Made by a program: the position numbers and the translations under genes. From SXXH01 sp041165735 (GTDB taxonomy: Bacteria > Planctomycetota > UBA1135 > GCA-002686595), in contig JBKDQQ010000083.1 in the NCBI GenBank assembly GCA_046341775.1, positions 1-50,795 on the forward strand: a DNA stretch of 50,795 nucleotides, read 5' to 3'. This document shows, one piece after another, positions 46,220-50,795 of this stretch (position 1 is its first letter; each line of letters opens with the position of its first letter). The notes beneath the pieces are model-generated. The model was given only the letters and a program-made list of their open reading frames with translations. It had not been told where the DNA came from and did not search any database.

Positions 46220-47878
46220 TCACTGGGTCGGGCGCATCAAGCGCAGGCGCATCTTCGTGATCTTGATCTCGCTGCCTTGCGGCACGACCACGCCGAACGC
46301 GCCCTTGCGGCTGCGACGCCAGTCGAGCTGCGACTCGCGCGGCTCCTGGTTGGCGTTGTCGCTGAACTCGAGCTTCATAGTCGATCCGATCAGGGTCGCC
46401 TTGCAGGTGTAGGACTCGCCCGCATTCCAATCCTCCGTGCCGCTGTTGGCTTGGAAGCCCTCGGCGGCGCTGATCTGCTTGCCGAGGCGGAAGTAGAACT
46501 GCGCTTCGCCCTTCACCAGCGTGAAGTCGAACTCCAGCTCGAAGTCGCGCCACTTCTCGAGGTCGCCCACCGAGAAGACGCCGTCCTTCTTGCTGCCGGG
46601 ATCGAGGCCGATCGCCTGCAGCGTGCCGTTCTCGATGCGGAAGCCCTTCAAGCCGTCTTGGCCCCACTTCGCGGGTTCGACGGTCTTCAGGATGTCGCGC
46701 GCGTCGATCTTGGCGATGTAGTCGGCGGTGAAGGTCGCCACCGCGAGCTTGTCCGACTCGTCGATGACCGACTGGTACTTCGGCGTGACGAAGGCGATCG
46801 CCTCCTGGTTGCGCTTGGTGTACGCCTCGTCGAGCAGCGTGGTGAACTCGTCCTCCGCCTTGGCGAAGGCCATGAGCGCCGCGCGCGCCTCGCCCGGGCC
46901 CTTGGAGGCGAGGCTCTGCGCCTCGTCGAACAAGCGGTCCGCGTAGGAGCGACCGATCTTGACCTTGGCCGCCGACACGCGCGCTTCGAATTCGGCGCCC
47001 ATGCCCGCCTGCATCTCGTACTCGCCGAGGCGGCGCTTCAGAGCCTGCAGCTCCTCGGGCTTCTTGCTGGCGGCGTTGTTCACGTCGTTCTCGATCGCGG
47101 CGAGGCCCGCGACGAGCTCGCGCTGGCGCTTGGCGCCGTCGATCGTGCTCTGGGCGCGGCCGACGAGCGCTTGCACGCGTCCGGGAACCTCCTTGCCTTC
47201 GACGAGCACCCACGTGTCCTTCCAACCCGGCGTCTGGACTCCGTCGAGGTTGGGCCCGAAGGTCTCGCGCTTCGACTCCGCGAGCTTGATGAGCTCCTGC
47301 GCCTGCGACTCGACGTTGGGGTCGAGTTTGAGCATGTCCTTCATGAAGCCCTCGACCGTGCCCACGTATTGCTGGCGCACGTTGGCCTCGTGCTTCTTCT
47401 TGCCTTCGACGGTGAAGTACGTGATGCCCGCGGCGGCCATCAGGATGCCGGCGACGATCCAGCCGTAGGTGATCCACTTGTCTTGCTTCTTGCGCAGTTC
47501 CTGGATCTCGCGCTTCACGTCCGCGCTGGCTTCGCGGCGCACGACGGAGGAGGAAGGACCGGAGCTGCGCGCGCTCGCGGCGGCAGCGGGCTTGGCGGCC
47601 GCCGAGGCCGCGGGCTTCTGCGCCGCGGGGGCGACGGGCTTCTGCGCCGCCGGCTTGGCGCTCGGCGCCGGACTCGCGGGCTTCTGCGCGGCGGACGCGC
47701 CAGCGGGAGCAGCGGCGGCCGAGGCGCCAGCGGAGGGAGCGGCGGTGGCGGCGGGCTTCGCGCTCTGCGCGGTCGGCGCGGGGGCGGCGGCCTTCTCGGC
47801 CTCGGCGCGCCGCTGGGCCAGCAGCTTCTCCTTCATCGACATCGGGCGGTCGCCCGCGTTCGGTTGGTTCTCGCTCAT
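46220..47878 (-). CDS. Membrane protein with Ala/Pro linker, helical stalk and C-terminal LamG/DUF1080-like domain
   Basis: A 552-residue protein of unknown function. The cytoplasmic N-terminus (1-130) is Ala/Pro/Lys repeat-rich (AQKPAASAAAKPAA-type). A basic/acidic helix DVKREIQELRKKQDKW precedes one membrane helix at about 135-155 (TYGWIVAGILMAAAGITYF). Residues 160-360 are mostly helical. The C-terminal 170 residues (GFRIENGTLQAIG, FELEFDFTLVKGEAQFYFRLGKQ, DWNAGESYTCKATLIGSTMKLEF) look like a LamG/DUF1080 jelly-roll. It is in line with the downstream end of the exbB-exbD-exbD array, so it may belong to that envelope system. Confidence 0.6.
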   Translation of the reverse strand: MSENQPNAGDRPMSMKEKLLAQRRAEAEKAAAPAPTAQSAKPAATAAPSAGASAAAAPAGASAAQKPASPAPSAKPAAQKPVAPAAQKPAASAAAKPAAAASARSSGPSSSVVRREASADVKREIQELRKKQDKWITYGWIVAGILMAAAGITYFTVEGKKKHEANVRQQYVGTVEGFMKDMLKLDPNVESQAQELIKLAESKRETFGPNLDGVQTPGWKDTWVLVEGKEVPGRVQALVGRAQSTIDGAKRQRELVAGLAAIENDVNNAASKKPEELQALKRRLGEYEMQAGMGAEFEARVSAAKVKIGRSYADRLFDEAQSLASKGPGEARAALMAFAKAEDEFTTLLDEAYTKRNQEAIAFVTPKYQSVIDESDKLAVATFTADYIAKIDARDILKTVEPAKWGQDGLKGFRIENGTLQAIGLDPGSKKDGVFSVGDLEKWRDFELEFDFTLVKGEAQFYFRLGKQISAAEGFQANSGTEDWNAGESYTCKATLIGSTMKLEFSDNANQEPRESQLDWRRSRKGAFGVVVPQGSEIKITKMRLRLMRPTQ

Positions 47879-47957
47879 CGTCGGCTTGGACTGGTGGGAT
47901 CCGGGGGGTGATCGGGCGCAACAGCGCGCCCAGCGGGAGTTCGTTGGCGAAGGAAGA

Positions 47958-48902
47958 TCAGGGTCCAGGCTCGCCCTTCGTGGAGGACGGGCTGCGTGAC
48001 GGAGGCCTGATGCCCGCGCGTCGCCGGTTGGCCTCGAGCACCTCGCGGATGGTCTGCGGAGATGCGATCGTGGCGGCGGCCCGACGACGACTGCGAGCCG
48101 CAGAGAATAGCACGCGGCCCGCGAGCACGGCAAAGGCCAGCAGGGCGAGGATCAGGAGCGTGTTGTCGGCCAAACTCGCCTTGTAGGCGGACTCGGCGGC
48201 CGCCGGCACCACGGACAGGTTCTTGGCGAGGATCCACGGCGCGGTGCGCTCGGTCCCGTTCTCGGCCGTGTAGGCGACATTGCGGTAGTAGATGCCTTCC
48301 AGGTCGACGGCCTCGCGGCGCAGCGCATCCGCGTTCGACGGGCGCTCGAGGAGGTCGAACACCACGCCGTTGTCGCCATCGGCGTCCGTCAACATGCCGC
48401 GCCAGACATCCTTGTGTTCGAACACCGGCGACTCGAGCCGTTCGGCCCAGACCTCGGCCACGATGCCGCGAACGCGCACGTACTCGCCGCGCCACGGATC
48501 GGGGTCGGTGGTCAAGCTGCTCCAATCCAGCCTCAGCTTGGCCCGCTCGGCCACCTGCTCAGGACGAATGCGCTTCAGCGAGTCGAGCATCTTGCCGTAG
48601 CCGCTCGTTTGCTCGAATCCCCGCGCCACCGCGGGCTCGCGCAGCGCGCCTTCGAACAGCGTGCCCTGCGCCGCGATTCGCGCCGCGCGCTCTTCGCTTG
48701 TCAGCGGCGGCCAATTGGCCTTGGCCGCCTCCTCCGCGCGCCGCGCGGACTCCGATTGGCGCAGGCCGAAGTAGGCGAAGAGGAGCAGCGCGAGGATGGC
48801 GATGCCGGCGAGGCTCGCGAAGCGCGCGAACTCCTTGGAGCGCCAGAAGGGTTCGCTGGGCGGCGGCTGCAGGAACGGCCGGTCGTGGTGCGATTGGCTC
48901 AT
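47958..48902 (-). CDS. Bitopic membrane protein of unknown function
   Basis: 314 residues. Membrane helices lie at about 28-48 (FASLAGIAILALLLFAYFGL) and 262-283 (LLILALLAFAVLAGRVLF). The loop between them is probably periplasmic and contains an OB-like strand pattern (GEYVRVRGIVAEVWAERLE then WRGMLTDADGDNGVVFDLLE). The C-terminus is Arg-rich. GGAG precedes the ATG and TATACA lies about 22 nt upstream. Not recognised. It lies between the ExbD pair and the LamG-like membrane protein on the same strand, so a shared envelope function is plausible. Confidence 0.55.
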   Translation of the reverse strand: MSQSHHDRPFLQPPPSEPFWRSKEFARFASLAGIAILALLLFAYFGLRQSESARRAEEAAKANWPPLTSEERAARIAAQGTLFEGALREPAVARGFEQTSGYGKMLDSLKRIRPEQVAERAKLRLDWSSLTTDPDPWRGEYVRVRGIVAEVWAERLESPVFEHKDVWRGMLTDADGDNGVVFDLLERPSNADALRREAVDLEGIYYRNVAYTAENGTERTAPWILAKNLSVVPAAAESAYKASLADNTLLILALLAFAVLAGRVLFSAARSRRRAAATIASPQTIREVLEANRRRAGIRPPSRSPSSTKGEPGP

Positions 48903-49132
48903 CGGTTCGGTCTCCGCCTTGCTTGTATAGTCCGCCGGCGTGCCGCGGGAACTGGGCGAAATGCGCAGCCGGCGCGTCTCGCCGCGCGGCTTGGTCCAGG
49001 CGGCGATGGACCTCGTGGCGGAGGACCTCGTGGTGCGGGCGGCCCATCAAGCCCCGCGGGCGCCGCTAGTGGGACACCACCTGCGTCGCCCGCGGCGAGC
49101 CTGCCGTTTCGTTGTTCCGGTCCGGGCGGCAA

Positions 49133-49171
49133 CCCTCGATGCACGCGCCCGAGCGGTGCGCGCGTCGAGGG
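49133..49171 (-). terminator. Hairpin after the second exbD
   Basis: CCCTCGA (49133-49139) with TCGAGGG (49165-49171), continuing inward with about nine more pairs and one mismatch; located 13 bp beyond the exbD stop on the minus strand. Confidence 0.55.
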
Positions 49172-49183
49172 GCCGCGGAACCG

Positions 49184-49642
49184 TCACTTGCCGGCGTTGG
49201 CGCCCATGGCGAACTCGATCTTCTCGATCTCGAGCCCCTTGCAGATGTTCACCACCGTGTAGATCTCCTGCCACGGCACCTCGACCGCGCCGTCGATGAT
49301 GACGGGCGTGTCGGGCTTGCCCTGCTTGATGAAATCCTGGTGCGCGCCGTCGAGGATGCGACGCAACTCGTCGTCCTCCGGCACTTCGCGGTGTCCGTAC
49401 TGACGGCGCGTCTTCTGGGCGTCCTTGTCCCAGAACAACGCCACGCGCATCTCCCGGATCTCGCCCGGGTCGGAGGCGCCGCCGACGCCCTTGTCCTTGG
49501 GAAGCCACGAGGCGAACTTGCCCTCGAGCTGCTTGATCTTGAACGAGCACATGAAGAACACGCACAAGCAGAAGATCACGTCGACCATCGGCACGACGTT
49601 GATGTTCACCGGGTTGTCTTCAGCTTCTCCGCCACCAGCCAT
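49184..49642 (-). CDS. exbD: ExbD/TolR-family protein (second copy)
   Basis: 152 residues with one N-terminal membrane helix. The motif NINVVPMVDVIFCLCVFFMCSF carries the conserved Asp of ExbD/TolR helices that uses the proton gradient. The periplasmic part includes RVALFWDKDAQKTRRQYG and a closing PWQEIYTVVNICKGLEIEKIEFAMG strand-helix typical of the family. GAGGA precedes the ATG. It probably forms a 5:2-type motor with ExbB and the other ExbD. The helix is unusually Cys-rich (FCLCVFFMC). Confidence 0.88.
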   Translation of the reverse strand: MAGGGEAEDNPVNINVVPMVDVIFCLCVFFMCSFKIKQLEGKFASWLPKDKGVGGASDPGEIREMRVALFWDKDAQKTRRQYGHREVPEDDELRRILDGAHQDFIKQGKPDTPVIIDGAVEVPWQEIYTVVNICKGLEIEKIEFAMGANAGK

Positions 49643-49686
49643 GTCAAATCCTCTTGTCTATCGCCGCGTGTGTGTGTGGATGGCGC

Positions 49687-50211
49687 TCAGGGCGAATTGG
49701 CAGGCTTGGCGCCGCCGACTTCGACCTTGTACATGCCGACTGTGCCGCCGATCTCGATGACCCGCTGCACCTCGCCGTAGGGCGCCTTGCCGTCGGCGCG
49801 AACCAGGAGCTTCTTGGCCGAGAGGCGCTTGGGCGGGTTGGTGCCCGGCACGACCTCGTCCTCGAGGAACTCGTCCGCGTCGATCTGCAACTGCGTCTTC
49901 AACGTCTCGGCGGTGTGCGTGATGCCGCGCACGGACCAGATCCAGTGGCCCTTCTCGCGGCACACGCCCGTGTCGTTGATCTTGCAGTCCAGGTCCTTGT
50001 CGTGGTGGACGTTGACCGTGGTGGTGGGAACCTCCTCGTTCTCCTTCTGCTCCTTGATCTGGTCGGCCAGCGGCAGAACCATGTCGACCGACTCGCGCTG
50101 GGCCATGTCGGCCCCCAGCATGAAGAAGAGCAGCAGAAGGAACATGATGTCGATCATCGGCACCACGTTGGGGGAGATGTCTTCCTTCAGCTTCGGTTGT
50201 TCCTTGCTCAC
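49687..50211 (-). CDS. exbD: ExbD/TolR-family protein (first copy)
   Basis: 174 residues starting at GTG with AAGGAGA 7-9 nt upstream. The helix NVVPMIDIMFLLLLFFMLG has the conserved Asp. The periplasmic domain contains an insertion with two Cys (DLDCKINDTGVCREKGHW) before LLVRADGKAPYGEVQRVIEIGGTVGMYKVEV, the canonical ExbD ending. It lies 44 bp upstream of the second exbD. Such exbB-exbD-exbD sets energise TonB-like or Tol-like envelope processes. No tonB is visible in the window. Confidence 0.92.
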   Translation of the reverse strand: MSKEQPKLKEDISPNVVPMIDIMFLLLLFFMLGADMAQRESVDMVLPLADQIKEQKENEEVPTTTVNVHHDKDLDCKINDTGVCREKGHWIWSVRGITHTAETLKTQLQIDADEFLEDEVVPGTNPPKRLSAKKLLVRADGKAPYGEVQRVIEIGGTVGMYKVEVGGAKPANSP

Positions 50212-50320
50212 AGTCTCGTCTCCTTGACAGTCGTGCCGGAGCTCCTCGCTCCGGGCGCGGTCCGCCCGGGATCACTACGGATCCCGGGCCCCCGCGGCAG
50301 GCCCAATTCGTCACCCGCCC

Positions 50321-50351
50321 GGATTCCCCGGCGCTCGCGGCGCCGGGATCC
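50321..50351 (-). terminator. Hairpin between exbB and exbD
   Basis: CCCGGCGC (50327-50334) with GCGCCGGG (50340-50347), loop TCGCG, plus GGAT/ATCC at the base with a 2-nt bulge. An attenuator or processing site within the operon rather than a full stop. Confidence 0.5.
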
Positions 50352-50363
50352 GAGGCGCGGGCA

Positions 50364-50795
50364 TCAGTGGCGGGTGCCGCCGGCGTTTCCGCCGGCGAAC
50401 GGCGCGATCAGGCGCGAGGCCTGCAGGTTGATCTCGAGCGACAGCTTGGTGACGAGGTTCTTGTAGAAGAAGAACGCCGTCAGCCAGACGATGCCGATGA
50501 ACAGGCCCATGGTCGTGTTCACGAGCGACTCGTACACGCCCGTGGCGAGGTCCTTCGGCGTCGGCGCCTTGAGGTTCTCGATGACCTGGAAGGAGGCGAT
50601 CATGCCCGTCACGGTGCCCAGCAGGCCCAGCAGGGGTCCGATGTTGCCGATCAGCGACAGGTAGCTGATCTTCGTGGTCATGCGGAACTGCTCCTGCGTG
50701 GCGGCCGCCTCCATGGCGTTGACCATCTCGCCGAAGCCGGCGTGGCGCATGCGCAGCGCGGCGCCGACGAGGTTCGAGAGGTAGCCCTTCTCCTC
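50364..50795 (-). CDS. exbB: MotA/TolQ/ExbB proton-channel family protein (5' end cut by window)
   Basis: The last 143 residues of an ExbB-type channel subunit. The reading frame stays open to the window edge. The conserved core is ISYLSLIGNIGPLLGLLGTVTGMIASFQ, the TolQ/ExbB helix with the T-V-x-G-M motif, followed by LATGVYESLVNTTMGLFIGIVWLTAFFFYKNLV. It would assemble as a pentamer around the ExbD helices to convert proton flow to force. Separated from exbD by a 152-bp spacer with a hairpin. Confidence 0.92.
   Translation of the reverse strand, partial: EEKGYLSNLVGAALRMRHAGFGEMVNAMEAAATQEQFRMTTKISYLSLIGNIGPLLGLLGTVTGMIASFQVIENLKAPTPKDLATGVYESLVNTTMGLFIGIVWLTAFFFYKNLVTKLSLEINLQASRLIAPFAGGNAGGTRH

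Noticed and set aside
49642..49659. TGTCAA-N6-TTGTCT near the second exbD start
   Set aside because: The right arm is broken and the bases are explained by the ribosome site and start codon of exbD.
50208..50232. TTGACAG half-site upstream of the first exbD
   Set aside because: On the minus strand it is CTGTCAAGGAGA, part of the Shine-Dalgarno region; no partner arm at 6-bp spacing.

Overview
This 50.8 kb window is a very GC-rich bacterial chromosome segment (roughly 70 % by eye) with dense genes on both strands. It contains no rRNA, phage, recognisable transposase or CRISPR array. The gene set suggests a Gram-negative envelope: Kdo activation (kdsB), lipid-A-type sugar transfer (LAB_N protein, polyprenyl GT2, GT39), ExbB/ExbD/ExbD and an exported LysM protein. 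It also has an exported FG-GAP protein with a C-terminal cysteine-bearing domain, exported HEAT and M28 proteins, a membrane pyrophosphatase and an MglA/roadblock pair. This mixture fits Planctomycetota best, probably a high-GC marine lineage. That placement is inference from protein style, because no marker gene settles it.

Layout. 1-2.8 kb: a cut MglA-like GTPase with a C-terminal membrane anchor, a roadblock partner, rpmB, a 25-residue Lys/Ala peptide and HU. 3-7.9 kb: metG, LAB_N and GT2 on minus, with a divergent GT39. 7.9-14.8 kb: EI24-type membrane protein, glutaryl-CoA dehydrogenase, class IV HDAC-like deacylase, metallo-beta-lactamase fold hydrolase, RNA-methyltransferase-like protein and an AlgJ/AlgX-like protein. 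14.8-20.8 kb (minus): GT22-like integral membrane glycosyltransferase, a putative lipoprotein, kdsB, pyrG and DUF1844; the last four are tightly coupled. 20.8-21.6 kb is a non-coding region bounded by an inverted 26-bp repeat. 21.6-27.7 kb: LysM protein, NtrX-type regulator, anmK, and an exported HEAT protein containing a receiver-like fold. 28.2-35.5 kb: tRNA-Thr(CGU), BtpA, MoaB, CheX-like, FG-GAP, thermonuclease-like protein and a PTS enzyme I-like protein lacking its catalytic Cys. 35.5-36.6 kb is mostly non-coding, with a hairpin-rich leader and an 82-residue orphan aminotransferase C-terminal domain. 36.6-50.8 kb: M28 peptidase, methyltransferase, MauE/thioredoxin-like protein, SGNH and DUF6919 pair, EamA, DedA, H+-pyrophosphatase, two membrane proteins of unknown role, and exbD, exbD and a cut exbB.

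Two window-wide signals matter most. First, an AT-rich palindrome, TGTCAA-N6-TTGAC(A/G), recurs at 3' ends of genes, mostly between convergent genes; two genes stop inside a copy. It looks like an undescribed dispersed terminator, boundary element or protein-binding repeat. Second, many promoter-proximal genes carry a TANNNT -10-like box only 6-9 nt before the start codon, which predicts widespread leaderless mRNAs; two such boxes sit in shared bidirectional promoters. Conventional Shine-Dalgarno starts and two U-tract terminators are also present.
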